A stretch of DNA of 64,000 nucleotides from Zerene cesonia. Its lineage: Eukaryota; Arthropoda; Insecta; Lepidoptera; Pieridae. A program made the position numbers and the translations under genes. The notes beneath the pieces are model-generated. The model was not told the DNA's origin. It did no database searches and saw only the letters and a program-made list of their open reading frames with translations. The stretch's first letter is position 1. Each line of letters opens with the position of its first letter. Location: the NCBI RefSeq assembly GCF_012273895.1, contig NC_052114.1, forward strand, positions 1,178,001 through 1,242,000. The letters are read 5' to 3'. Shown here piece after piece: positions 21,709 through 32,945 of this stretch.

Positions 21709-22813
21709 CTCTTTTTACAAGATTTTTTATAGGATAACACATTTATAAAAACAATAACGTAGAATGGAACGTATAGCCTTATAGAAAACTAGGACACGAC
21801 CAGCATCGGGTGGAAATCTGTACCATATCTTTGTACACACTGCTTTTGTTAATATGTGGGCCTCGCATGCAACGCTACATGGTTCTAGGGAAATATTAAC
21901 GTAAACATTTTTTATGTTTGCCTTCAGAATATAACCCATAGTCGGTTGGTAAGGAAATATCATTTAATGCTACTGTTATAACGTGTCAACTTGGAGCTTA
22001 TATTTATGCGGAGCAGAAAAATATATTTAAAACTATATTAAACTCAAAATGTACATAAATAAACGAAGTTAATGATTATGAATTCAATATAAAGTTATTT
22101 ATGCGTTAACATACCCTTATAGTCCAGCCATGTGGTAGTTTTTCATAGAAACATTTCAGAATTCCATAATTTGAGCTACTTCATTGGAATTTCTACCTTG
22201 CCACCTCGTTTATTTTCCACAAGCGAAGCGAAATTGAAAAAAATGCCGTTTAAAAGTAGTGTTTAAGCATTTTTTTTGAGTCGATAAAACATAAATAAAC
22301 AACAAAATATTTCCATAGATTTTTCAGCATCCGCACTTAACGCGCATTTTACGGGATAACGGGTGAGAGAAGCGATTTTTTTCAATAAAAAAAGCGATTT
22401 TGTCTACTACATTACTAAATTGACATTGGAGTTAATTAAGGAGTTGGTTCCTCTTTATGTCAGTATATTACGACTGGAACGAGACCACATTTTTAAATTA
22501 AATAAATTAGGTTAACATTTTCCATAATTTTCCATAATTATACTTGTATACTTCACCCAAAATGTCCCTAACGATTAAACCGTTAAGTCGTAGAAAATTA
22601 ATATTTATAGATATTTTAAGACACTTAAATAATAAGGTCTCTGAACGCGGCTTTGCTTACGTATCGAGCGAAAGGAAATTTCCACGGGAATTAGATATTT
22701 CACCGCGAAAAATGTAGCCTGTATCACTTCTGCAGCCTACTAATCATCTCCAGATATAAAAGTCATATCATAAAATTGCCCTGCTGCGAAGTGAGACAAA
22801 TACACTCGCATGT

Positions 22814-23813
22814 NNNNNNNNNNNNNNNNNNNNNNNNNNNNNNNNNNNNNNNNNNNNNNNNNNNNNNNNNNNNNNNNNNNNNNNNNNNNNNNNNNNNNNN
22901 NNNNNNNNNNNNNNNNNNNNNNNNNNNNNNNNNNNNNNNNNNNNNNNNNNNNNNNNNNNNNNNNNNNNNNNNNNNNNNNNNNNNNNNNNNNNNNNNNNNN
23001 NNNNNNNNNNNNNNNNNNNNNNNNNNNNNNNNNNNNNNNNNNNNNNNNNNNNNNNNNNNNNNNNNNNNNNNNNNNNNNNNNNNNNNNNNNNNNNNNNNNN
23101 NNNNNNNNNNNNNNNNNNNNNNNNNNNNNNNNNNNNNNNNNNNNNNNNNNNNNNNNNNNNNNNNNNNNNNNNNNNNNNNNNNNNNNNNNNNNNNNNNNNN
23201 NNNNNNNNNNNNNNNNNNNNNNNNNNNNNNNNNNNNNNNNNNNNNNNNNNNNNNNNNNNNNNNNNNNNNNNNNNNNNNNNNNNNNNNNNNNNNNNNNNNN
23301 NNNNNNNNNNNNNNNNNNNNNNNNNNNNNNNNNNNNNNNNNNNNNNNNNNNNNNNNNNNNNNNNNNNNNNNNNNNNNNNNNNNNNNNNNNNNNNNNNNNN
23401 NNNNNNNNNNNNNNNNNNNNNNNNNNNNNNNNNNNNNNNNNNNNNNNNNNNNNNNNNNNNNNNNNNNNNNNNNNNNNNNNNNNNNNNNNNNNNNNNNNNN
23501 NNNNNNNNNNNNNNNNNNNNNNNNNNNNNNNNNNNNNNNNNNNNNNNNNNNNNNNNNNNNNNNNNNNNNNNNNNNNNNNNNNNNNNNNNNNNNNNNNNNN
23601 NNNNNNNNNNNNNNNNNNNNNNNNNNNNNNNNNNNNNNNNNNNNNNNNNNNNNNNNNNNNNNNNNNNNNNNNNNNNNNNNNNNNNNNNNNNNNNNNNNNN
23701 NNNNNNNNNNNNNNNNNNNNNNNNNNNNNNNNNNNNNNNNNNNNNNNNNNNNNNNNNNNNNNNNNNNNNNNNNNNNNNNNNNNNNNNNNNNNNNNNNNNN
23801 NNNNNNNNNNNNN
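22814..23813. other. Assembly gap of 1000 N
   Basis: Exactly 1000 N, so the size is conventional and the true length unknown. It lies inside the downstream intron, about 200 bases from the PDZ exon; an exon could be hidden here. Frames running through it are meaningless. Confidence 0.99.
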
Positions 23814-24019
23814 ACAGATTCGAAATTCAAATGTAATATTTTTTTATAATTAAGTGTAACAGTATTTATGGCCAGACTAAGTATATGTCGTCACTCGTAT
23901 CAGTTAGGAATGCATAATATTGCTATAGTGTGTTAATTAGACAGCGCTGAATAATGAAACATAATAACAAAGCTTTAAAGCGGAAATTGGTTTCCCAGAT
24001 ACTCATTAATGGAACATAC

Positions 24020-24139
24020 CTGCCAGCTTAAGTCCTATTCGCTTCCCAGGAGGCTTGATCAGCTCTATGTGGGTCCGCCTCAAGCCCCGTTCAGTGCAAA
24101 GCCCGGAATCCGTTGACAGCGACGTCTGCGATTTGAATA
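24020..24139 (-). CDS. Internal coding exon, start of a probable PDZ domain
   Basis: Minus-strand exon between acceptor TGTTTTTACAG and donor GCAG|GTATGTT. It is 120 nt, entered and left in phase 1. With the last G of the exon at 46156 it reads 40 codons without a stop: VFKSQTSLSTDSGLCTERGL then RRTHIELIKPPGKRIGLKLA. The second half fits the opening of a PDZ domain: first strand HIELIKP, then the carboxylate-binding loop IGLKLAG in place of GLGF; the following glycine codon is split by the intron. PDZ domains bind the C-terminal tails of partner proteins, mostly at membranes and junctions. The remaining 60 or so residues must come from exons not in view. GC content and codon use differ sharply from the flanking intron. 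Which PDZ protein this is I cannot say. Confidence 0.85.
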
Positions 24140-25199
24140 CTGTAAAAACATTATGACATTAGCAATTATATTAAGGCACAGATAATATAATACTATTAGA
24201 AATCAAAAAGTAAGAAGGTCTTAATATTAGTTTGATTGTAAAAAGGTGAGGGTAGTCAGGCCGAACGTTGAATACACAATGTACGAAACACCAACTCACA
24301 ATCCGTACGAATATGCACCGTTTTTTAGTGATAAGATATTTTATAGTATTCGACAGCTAAACGAGGTTTGAAAAGTTATGAAAAGCGACATCTGTATCTT
24401 CATGCAGCATATTATTTAAAAACCATTCATATCCGACAATACTATAACAGCCTGTAGTTTAAACTCTTATATTATAGAGTATTTGGGAATTTAATTCAGC
24501 GCTAATCTTAAACAATAATTAGTGAATGTATTACTTCATGTGGTCTAATATAATAGTATGGAAACAGTTTCAATGAGAATTTTGTTCGACATTAATCTTT
24601 GCTCATTAAAAATAACTAGACACAATTCTAGAAACAAGCTTAAAACTGTCCTTAAAATATGTGTTTGTCAATATTCTAATTGATATAAAAAATACTTTAT
24701 AGTAAAATCAACCTTACTAGCATTATTTTAACGTTTATTCATGCATAAATGTAATACATTTATAACATAAGCTAGCTGGTCAATACACTAAAACAAATAG
24801 ATGAATAACTTTTGAACATTTAGCAATAAAATTTTTCAAAGATAGAAATAAAACACACAGAGCATTTGACGATTGACAATTCACTCTCTTATTCAATTTT
24901 TCGCCATTGCAAAGTGAAGTTAGTGGCACTATACTTAATACATGATTTACACGGTCCGATGTTACAACAATTCGCATACATAAAGCACTTACAGCTAAAT
25001 ATAGTGAGCACAAATCTTTGCTTCGCGCTCGTAAACACGAACGTTTAGTGCTGCCTTTAAATACTTAAAATAACAGCAGATTTACTAATATTAATGTTAA
25101 GAGTTAATGGACGAAACTGACTCGCATGCACTGTATTCCAAGCTAGTGCTTCTGGTTGAAAACTGACAACTTAGGGAAAACGAATCAATTTACATATAG

Positions 25200-25450
25200 G
25201 AGGTGGTGGGTCGCCTGATAGTAAGCGAGCGGCACCACTCCTAAACATTTAGATAGGTGTATGTACTTTGCAAATGGATTGCTTGAAAAGGGATAAGGGA
25301 TAAAGACAGGATTGATCAAGCAAATAGAGGAAGACATACAGGCTTCTGACTCTTCCACACAGAAACACAGCTACTACGCGATCACGCCGATGGGGGTGTG
25401 GTACATTCCCAGATGGGAGTTGATCTAAAACCCGCTGTAGCACGCTTGAC
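25200..25450 (-). mobile_element. Family B repeat, diverged, most of the length
   Basis: Left end GGTGGTGGGTCGCCTGATAG (3' part), CAAATGGATTGC..., GGAAGACATACAGGCTTCTG, GGGGGTGTGGTACATTCCCA and CTGTAGCACGCTTGACAG (head) appear in family B order on the minus strand. Confidence 0.72.
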
Positions 25451-27433
25451 AGCCCAAATAAGATAAAAGATCATAATATCAGTTAAGTTCAAAAATAAAA
25501 AAATGAAATTTCATGACCCCGTCAGGAAATTGCTCGTTGATTTCTTTTACGGACATGTAGTAGATCTGTCTGCAACAAATTTTTATTGTGATTACTAATT
25601 TTGAATAGAACTTAGGTTCTCTTAGTTCTACTTATGATTTATTGATATTGATAGATGTTTTCAATACAAATGTAATTTATTATTCCTGTAGTCTTCGCCG
25701 ACAAACAACCTGTTTAAGACATATTGCCAATTGCCGATCAAAGAAAGGGTAGACTAAATTAATTAGGCATGTACCTATTAATTGTAATGTTAATAAGTAA
25801 TTTAATTTTACATATCATAAACAACTATTAATAGCAATCTGAACAATCTATGAATCTATGAATCTATTTTACACGGAATATGATATAATATTCAAATGCA
25901 GACCAGCAGGCAATGAGCAGTCGATCAGTATAACTACATTTGATTACATTATCACCTCTATATTGATTTCCGATGGTCTGGCGAGGCCAAGATTATTGAG
26001 TTAATACCAGTCATTAGCATAAGACGTTATAGCTACGTTCTGAGCTCTCTTACGGGTTATTTAGAATAAATTTATTAAAGTAAATTAATTTCTATTATTT
26101 TTGTGTATTGGACGTCGGTGATTCGTAGATCGTAGAGTATTGTTTATCGGCGATTTCCATAGAGTTCGAGATTGACAGGTGAAGTATGGCAGGTTAGTAT
26201 TCATGGTTTTTATTCGTTTATTATTCGTATATTCGAGTATTAAGCGGTGAGCGGTATGTTTAATATACGCTATCAATTTAGCATATATCTTGACATATAT
26301 CATACAATTTTATATGTTAATTTAAATGCTAGATCACAAATATTAAATTATTTTACAACACGCTTTTATTGTATCTCCTTTAAAAATACCTTGTAAAAGC
26401 AAGTGAATATTGTCAATGTAATGTCTTTTAGTAAAAAATATTTCAATTGTCGATTCTATATAAAGTATTACTTATAGATATTACACACCACTTCTACCAT
26501 CTTCCATGTTTATACATATTTGATACATGTACTGAATGTTTCAAAAATTTTCATTCTTTATACGCCTTAACTAGCAAGATTAAATGATAAAATCCTTTAT
26601 CCTTATGTTGAAAACAACTTCATTTCATAACAAGACTAATTATTTATATCAATTAGACCACATCGTATTACGACCTATCAAATAGCATTATAACTACTTA
26701 CAATTACTGAGTAAATACACACCGCAATCATAGTTAGAAACCCAACCCCGTATTACTTAGAAGAACTCGCAAAGATTGTTTACGCAGATACGATGTTTTT
26801 TTTTTAATGCATCAACGTAAGTTTTTTTTTGTATTATTAATAGGAAAGTGTTTCGGAAATGTTTGTATCTGGAGATAACTGGGAAGTTTGTGAGTGTAAG
26901 TGAAGTTGAAGAGAAGATGAGAGAAAATGTACAAATAAGTCGAATCTTATACTCGGCCTGCCCCCTCTCCGAGCGCTTCACACTATAGCAAGTGTCGTTA
27001 GGATTTTTCGTGACGCTCGCCTAGCCCCCTTAGCCAGCGTACCGCGCAATAAGGTACATCGGTCCAAAATCTTGATGTCAACAATCTTATGCAAGTTTTA
27101 TTTATTTGCATTTGCCGACAGACCTTAGTGTTTCCAACGTCAGTTATATCGTTAGCAAGCAGACATTTTCTTTTAAAGACGGATTACTTTTATCTCGTAA
27201 TTCGTGAGCGGGGAAGTTTTTGTGCCATCGCTTTGTTTCTATTGTGAGAAAGATGATTGATTACGGAGATGTGAGGGTTGTCGCTCATTGGACGGAAATT
27301 ATTTGTTGATACTTTTACGCTTCGAAGAATTCGCTTAGTGAAAGATATTGTGACAAAGCATCTTCTACAATTGTTACCCTCATGGAAAGTTTTCGGCTAC
27401 TTAGTATACTTATACCTTAAAAAGTAACAGTAA

Positions 27434-27567
27434 AATGTAAACTTCTAGTATGTTCTGTGAATTATCGTCTATGTTTAGTGACATTTAACCAAAAATACAT
27501 ATTGAATATCTTAATGTAAACTTCTGGTAGGTTCTCTGGAATGTCTTCTATGTTTACTGACATTTAA
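27434..27567. repeat. Local duplication of a 55-bp unit
   Basis: 27434-27488 and 27513-27567 are direct copies (AATGTAAACTTCTAGTATGT and AATGTAAACTTCTGGTAGGT at the start; GACATTTAA at the end), differing at about 8 of 55 positions by my count. The spacer is 24 bp. A SINE lies 10 bp downstream. Confidence 0.85.
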
Positions 27568-27576
27568 ATATAAAGC

Positions 27577-27777
27577 GACCGCCTCCATGGCTCAGTGGTT
27601 AACGCGTGAGCTTAGAGTCGAGGAGTCCTGGATTCAATGGGGATGCATAAAAAAATGTCTCGCAGGCTCTGGCGGACACAGAAGGCTCCGATCACCTACT
27701 TATCCATAAAGAAAATCGATCACTAAAACAGATATATATCATCTGCCCCATAACCCAATAGGAGACAGGGGACTTCA
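27577..27777 (+). mobile_element. tRNA-derived SINE (family H)
   Basis: GACCGCCTCCATGGCTCAGT with A box TGGCTCAGTGG, then GAGTCCTGGATTCAATGGGG (decayed B box), ACACAGAAGGCTCCGATCAC and CATCTGCCCCATAACCCAAT. Same order as 63235-63446. ATTTAAA occurs just before and just after (27562 and 27778), a possible short target duplication. Confidence 0.85.
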
Positions 27778-28155
27778 ATTTAAAGTTAACAATTTTTATT
27801 TAACTAGATGTATTAAATGTCTACGAACATTTTACAAAATTCTACGTTCACACGACAACACAACTCCACCTTTGAAGGACTTTTAAATCTAGAATATTCT
27901 CCTGGGACTGCTTCCTACCGTTTTAGCCTTAGTGACGTGAAGCATATTTCAACATTTATTTTATGGCACTTTTATTTTATGATATCTACTATAATTTAAT
28001 TTTAATGCATTGTAGTATATTCTATTTTTATTGTGTTATTATTTAGTTACGGGGAAAGAGGTTAAATCGATATTAATTATCATTATTTCAAAAGGAATAT
28101 CAAACCAACGACTAATCCGATTTGAAAGAAATATTTAAGCGTTAGATATAGCCTA

Positions 28156-28357
28156 CTAGCTGCGCCCCGCGGTTTCACCCGCTTAAGTCCTTATCCCGTA
28201 GGAATATCGGGATAAAAAGTTGCCTAAATGTTATTCCAGTTGTTCAGCTATCTACGTACCAAATTTCATTGCAATCGATTCAGTAGTTTTTGCTTGAAAG
28301 AGCAACATTTGTTACCCTTACACACCTTACAAACTTCGCATTTATAATATTAGTAGG
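28156..28357 (-). mobile_element. Helitron-like element (family C), full length
   Basis: Plus-strand view: A|CTAGCTGCGCCCCGCGGTTT, CGTAGGAATATCGGGATAAA, TTCCAGTTGTTCAGCTATC, GCAATCGATTCAGTAGTTTT and TTTATAATATTAGTAGG. Its own direction is minus. Confidence 0.82.
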
Positions 28358-29021
28358 TTAAATAGATAGAACGTGACCCTGAATTCTATAGGCTATATGT
28401 ATTACATTCGAAAACGAGTGAGACCTTCAATTATATGACGTTTATTAATAAATATTTTTACGAAATACATCAATAACATGAGTAATTGGAAATATCAGAT
28501 GTAAATAAGAAGTGTAATGCGATAGAATGTTTAAATAAACAAAAACAAAGTACTTATAAGGTAAAATGCTTTTAGAATCACTATCACCTATCAGAATTTT
28601 TCACAAGTATTTATGTCAAAAAGTTATTTCTGTAATAAGTTCTAGATATGGGAAACGCTAACGTTATTTAAAATGTACATTTTCTGTATGTCATTTAAAG
28701 TACAAATGATTTTCGAATATTTGAATATTTTTAATGTACCTACATAATGTCTTTTACTTAATCGTGCGTGTCAATTTGCTAATTTGAAACAGCTTTTGGT
28801 ATGATTTGGATGATGAATCATGCGTTTGTAACTATTGAGAATTAAGCACATTCAAACAGGTATTCGTTTCTAACAGCAACAGATGAACTCGTTTATAAAT
28901 AACTTGAATGAAATATATCGGATAATACACTATAAAATATACATGTATAAAATATACTAGTATATACCCGTAATATTTAACAATAAAGGTTGAGAGTTGG
29001 ATAATTTTTTTATAAATTTAA

Positions 29022-29075
29022 CTAGCCGCTCGCCCCAGCTCCGATGTGGCAGACGACGAAAAATCATTAAAATCC
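29022..29075 (-). mobile_element. Helitron-like 3' fragment
   Basis: A|CTAGCCGCTCGCCCCAGCTC is a CTAG end with GC-rich stretch in minus orientation; the rest is not recognisable. Confidence 0.45.
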
Positions 29076-30010
29076 TATGAAGTATTTTTGAGTTAAAAGT
29101 AGAGTAACTAAAACTATTTGCAACCAACTTCAAACTATACGATCGCCTCCTGTAAATTTGAACTAGTAATGATAATTTGAAGATTTAGATATTTTGTTAA
29201 ATATAATTATATTATACATATTATACAGTTATACTTCTCCCTTTTACGAACTACTTAGTATATCTCATATCTCATTAAAATCCACAAAGCCACAGACTGC
29301 ATACGAATACATTATGTGCCTACGTATACGTAAAAAACGAAGCCCTCCTTCTGGTAAATAGATTATAGCTCGGGCTCCTGATTATTCGGCAAGCCAACGA
29401 TATCAAATATCAAAGACTGTATCATATATGGACTGGCCCTATATTATCTTTGTATACAAAAACATATGTTTAATGCTTTCATTTAGTTTACAATATGATT
29501 GGTTACAAAATATCGGCGGATGATATACTTCTATTTCCCTGATCGATTTTCTTTATAAACAATTAGGTTAATTATAAATTCACGATTTTATTTTTTCCCC
29601 GGGTTATTTATAGCTACGTTTAAAATGAATTGTACCAACAAAACGTATATAATATATTATAGCAATAACACTTAAACAAATATTTCATCTAAAGAAATGG
29701 TCTGTACATATTGTATGTATAAATATTCTCCTAGCTATCCCTCATATAACCGAGTTTGCATTTATCTCATACGTACCACAATTTCAAATGAAACACTTCA
29801 AAATTACTAAGCAAATAAGCGAATAATGTGAAAAGCGACGCTAAACAACGCCTCTCCTTTGAACTGCTATGTGATTTCATATCATCCCCTATAATTCCGC
29901 CATATAAATAATGTCACACACCCGCCAAATCAAGAGTGTATAATCAAGGCTCTTATTACGATACTGCATGAAATAGTCGAGAATATTCTGAATGCAATTA
30001 TTATAAAATA

Positions 30011-30210
30011 CTAGATGCGCCTCGCGGTTTTACTCGCGTAAGTCCGTATCCCGTAGAAATATTGGGATAAAAAGTTGCCTATATGTTATTCCAGTTGTCC
30101 AGCTGTCTACGTACCAAATTTCATTGCAATTGGTTCAGTAGTATTTGCGTGAAAGAGCAACAAACACAAACTCATCCGTAGAAACTTTCGCATTTATAAT
30201 ATTAGTAGGA
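30011..30210 (-). mobile_element. Helitron-like element (family C), intact termini
   Basis: In its own direction: host A, TCCTACTAATATTATAAATG ... CGAGGCGCATCTAG, host T. Best-preserved family C copy; uninterrupted between its two ends. Confidence 0.87.
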
Positions 30211-30430
30211 TACCTTTTCAATTATAGAAACACCATAGAAGTGGTATGTAAGTGTGAAACATTCACACAAATAACGTTCTTATAGTAAGTAGTAAGCAGA
30301 TACGTGATTTGTAGATCTTTGAAGATATTTGGGCAAATTTTAACTGGGCTTCATGAGTGTAAAGTCCCGTTGATATAATAAGATCCTGCTTTAATATTGA
30401 CACGGAGGAATTCGCTGGTATGAATCTGAA

Positions 30431-30623
30431 TCAATACATAGTATAAAACAAAGTCGTTTTCTCTGTCCCTATGTCCCTATGCTTGCTTAAAATATATTGA
30501 AAACTATGCAACGGATTTTCATGGGGTTTTTTTAATAGATAGAGTGATTCAAGAGGTTTGTATGTATAATAACATCTATTACTACTTCGAATTAACGCGT
30601 GCGAAGCCACGGGCAAAAGCTAG
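30431..30623 (+). mobile_element. Helitron-like element (family L), complete
   Basis: Host A, TCAATACATAGTATAAAACA, AAGTCGTTTTCTCTGTCCCT, GCAACGGATTTTCATGGGG, AATAGATAGAGTGATTCAAG, ending GCGAAGCCACGGGCAAAAGC, TAG, host T. A partner is at 36412-36583. Confidence 0.82.
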
Positions 30624-31112
30624 TATAATAAAAAGCAAAAGCCGTAGCTACACGACCGGACCGCTCGGACAGAAAATTGTCACGCATATAGCCTGAAATA
30701 GGCATCAGCATGCACTATGAAATAGGCAAGACTAAGCAACAATTTCGGTGAATTTTCCTCCGAAAAGGATAAAATAGAGGATGAAAATTTTTACCATGAA
30801 AATTTATTTTCACCACGCGAAAAAAAAAACTCATCGAACAATTCCATGTCCTCATTACTGTATGAAACACGGCACAATGTAAAAAGCGCAATTTCAAAGA
30901 ACATACGAGGTTTTGTTCCCATAAAAAGTTAGTTTGAAGGATCCTTGCTCTTCAATTAAGGACCAGCGTCCTAAGAAAGGGTATTCTGTCGCCACTTGTG
31001 GTACAAGGGCCGGCTACAATGCCTACCTCATGAGATTCAGGCCATATTGTTTGTTATGATCATTTTGGTGTTAATGGTAACCAAAGAATAGATAACATAT
31101 TCTTTTGTTTAA

Positions 31113-31268
31113 TTTTTAGTTTTATAGCATTGAAATGCTTTATAAATGAGAAATTTTGAAAGAATAGAAAAAATTTGATCACGAGGCAGGATTCGAACCT
31201 GCGTTACTTGCCTAACCTCTCGGCCACCCGTGATCCCGCCACAGTAATCGAATTTCTTCTATTCTTTC
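31113..31268 (-). mobile_element. tRNA-like foldback element (family K), minus copy
   Basis: A 55-bp outer arm (31113-31167, ending AAATTTTGAAAGAATAG) is followed by a tRNA-like core at 31179-31233 (minus: TCACGGGTGGCCGAGAGG, GCAGGTTCGAATCCTGC, CTCGTGA) and by CTATTCTTTC (31258-31267), the stump of the opposite arm. The core lacks the 16 bases that in the plus copy (31473-31543) hold the 5' half of the anticodon arm. The gap lies between two TAGGC repeats, so replication slippage is likely. The 55-bp arm recurs letter for letter at 31396-31450. Confidence 0.85.
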
Positions 31269-31395
31269 GGTTTCATGTGCAAGGGGCACCCCACGCCATC
31301 TATTGAGATGATTAAGAACCATCACAACCAATACGAAACATTATTTCAATGATTACAATATTGTATCGATGGAACGCGGCCTTTGTTAAATTTCA

Positions 31396-31573
31396 TTTTT
31401 AGTTTTATAGCATTGAAATGCTTTATAAATGAGAAATTTTGAAAGAATAGATATTCGATTACTGTGGCGGGATCACGGGTGGCCGAGAGGCTAGGCGTTG
31501 CTACGGTTAGGCAAGAAACGCAGGTTCGAATCCTGCCTCGTGATCAAATTTTTTCTATTCTTTCAAAATTTCT
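31396..31573 (+). mobile_element. tRNA-like foldback element (family K), plus copy
   Basis: Left arm 31396-31450 is identical to 31113-31167. Its last 19 bases, AGAAATTTTGAAAGAATAG (31432-31450), are the exact reverse complement of 31555-31573. Between them lies a 71-nt tRNA-like core (31473-31543): acceptor TCACGGG/CTCGTGA (one G-T pair), D arm TGGCCGAGAGGCTAGGC as in Ser/Leu tRNAs, an anticodon-like stem TTGC/GCAA with a 9-nt loop, and a perfect T arm GCAGG-TTCGAAT-CCTGC. The long variable arm of Ser/Leu tRNAs and a normal 7-nt anticodon loop are missing, so it is unlikely to be a working tRNA; A and B boxes are intact, so pol III transcription is possible. Confidence 0.87.
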
Positions 31574-32293
31574 AATATTCTATTGTATTATTGTAACGTA
31601 TTTGTGAATGATTGTCACGAGAATAGTGTGTATCCGAATTCCATACGATATGTTACATTTTTTTATTTAAAACTAAAAGGTTTGCAATGATTCTATCTAT
31701 AAAACAAACTGTACTTACTACTGTAATTCAACTAAGAACGGTATTGTTTCTGCGCCATTTTGTGACGTCACAATTCAAACGAATTAAATCAAAAGAAACA
31801 AAAAGTGTATTTAATAAATAACTCGTAAGTTAAGAAATGACGACTGTATTTAAATTTGATGTAAGATTCAGGCAAAACAATATAAAGTTTTGTTGAAATG
31901 AGAAAACCTTTCTAAGTAAAAAGCAAGAAATTGACGCAAAAAATCACGTTTCAAAATTTAATCGCATACATTTATAGCGAATAAATTATAACAAGTCTAA
32001 CAATGACCGTATTAGAGTTACACACACATTATGCATCTCAATTATTATTCCCCCAGCATTTCCTATGCTAAAAGCCATTCCTGGTTCATGTTGAGTACAA
32101 AGCCAAACCAAAAGCGACATTTTGATTGCTGCTCCTGACAGACATTTGGACTGTCAAGTGGCCCGTTTCTAGCCGTCATGTAGATCGTGTCATGGTATAC
32201 GAGTACATGCTGTTTGGCTTTGTAAGAGGATGCGGAATATATTACATGATAAATGTAAAGGTTTGGTTGGATTTAGAATTGACAGCATTGAAA

Positions 32294-32623
32294 TTACGCT
32301 AATATTATAAATGTGAAACATAGTTTATAACATAGTTTGGGTGTTTGTCCGTCTGCTGAAAGTATAGAACTGATTTTTATTAAATTTAGTATACAGACAG
32401 GGTGTGAATTGACTTGGGTGATAGGATACCTTTTATCCCGATTAAATGCTCCTTTAGGATAAACAGGAATCTTTTTTTTTATGTCATAGCGGGCAACTGA
32501 GCTGGTGGTTCGCCTGATGGTAAACGATCACCACCGCCCATGAACATTCGCAGAAGCTCAGACCTCTGAGAATGCTAATAACATTAATCTTGATATACGG
32601 GCGGAGCTGGGACGAGCATCTAA
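32294..32623 (+). mobile_element. Helitron-like element (family D), interrupted
   Basis: TTACGCTAATATTATAAATG at the left, CCCGATTAAATGCTCC, then a nested family B insertion (32474-32585), then TTGATATACGGGCGGAGCTG and GGACGAGCATCTAA. The uninterrupted layout is at 15777-15918. Confidence 0.78.
32474..32585 (-). mobile_element. Family B repeat, 5'-truncated, nested in a Helitron-like element
   Basis: Minus strand: stem-loop region, ACCATCAGGCGAACCACCAG, CTCAGTTGCCCGCTATGACA, poly-A (T run at 32474-32480). AATCTT flanks it at 32468-32473 and 32586-32591, and the host copy at 15777 shows a single site here, so this is a target duplication. Confidence 0.85.
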
Positions 32624-32640
32624 TGCTTTATAAATGAGAA
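32622..32640 (+). repeat. Family K arm fragment
   Basis: AATGCTTTATAAATGAGAA is identical to 19 bases of the K arm at 31133-31151. It adjoins the CTAA end of the family D element, which may have inserted into a K arm. Confidence 0.6.
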
Positions 32641-32689
32641 TTTTATTCTATTATTTTAATGTTTTTAAGGTTTGCTATATTTGAACGCC

Positions 32690-32945
32690 CCAGTTTTTAC
32701 ACGTTTTAACCCGTTTTTATTAGCTTCACTTGTATATTTGTATGTAACCGACTCCTTTAGACACAATTGCAATTCACTTGGGGACAAGGACAGACTCAGT
32801 TAAAACTTTCAACACTTCTCAAGGTTAAATAAAAAAATATCTTATCCTTATAAGGATTAGCACGACAAAATAATTTCCTTACGTATGCTCTGTATAAGTG
32901 CAAATGAGACAATTTAAGCGATTCGATCATTTAAATGTTTTTAAA
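32690..32945 (+). repeat. Family J repeat, uninterrupted
   Basis: TTTATTAGCTTCACTTGTAT, GTATGTAACCGACTCCTTTA, AATTTCCTTACGTATGCTCT and AATGAGACAATTTAAGCGAT. The copy at 8494-9100 is split in two. Class unknown. Confidence 0.65.

Larger units (their letters stand above)
1..24019 (-). other. Downstream intron of the PDZ-type gene (window-edge partial)
   Basis: This stretch follows the donor of the exon at 24020-24139 on the minus strand, so it is read as intron. I found no further exon of the gene in it. Besides the repeats listed separately, the longer stretches where I see nothing recognisable are about 1-798, 3009-3530, 5731-6060, 6112-7500, 9101-9980, 10140-11105, 11460-12460, 12841-13750, 17006-17735, 17836-18500, 19661-19910, 20189-20460 and 21709-22813. 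These are AT-rich with many stops in all frames. An unrecognised exon, especially a non-coding one, cannot be excluded by eye. Confidence 0.6.

Noticed and set aside
22763..23853. Open frames of about 350 codons on both strands
   Set aside because: They consist of the 1000 N assembly gap with a few real residues at the ends.
27589..27640. tRNA gene (TGGCTCAGTGG with a B-box-like stretch)
   Set aside because: No acceptor-stem pairing; it is the tRNA-derived head of a SINE.
31473..31543. Functional nuclear tRNA gene
   Set aside because: The anticodon loop has 9 bases, the Ser/Leu variable arm is missing, and related copies are decayed; a tRNA-derived repeat fits better.
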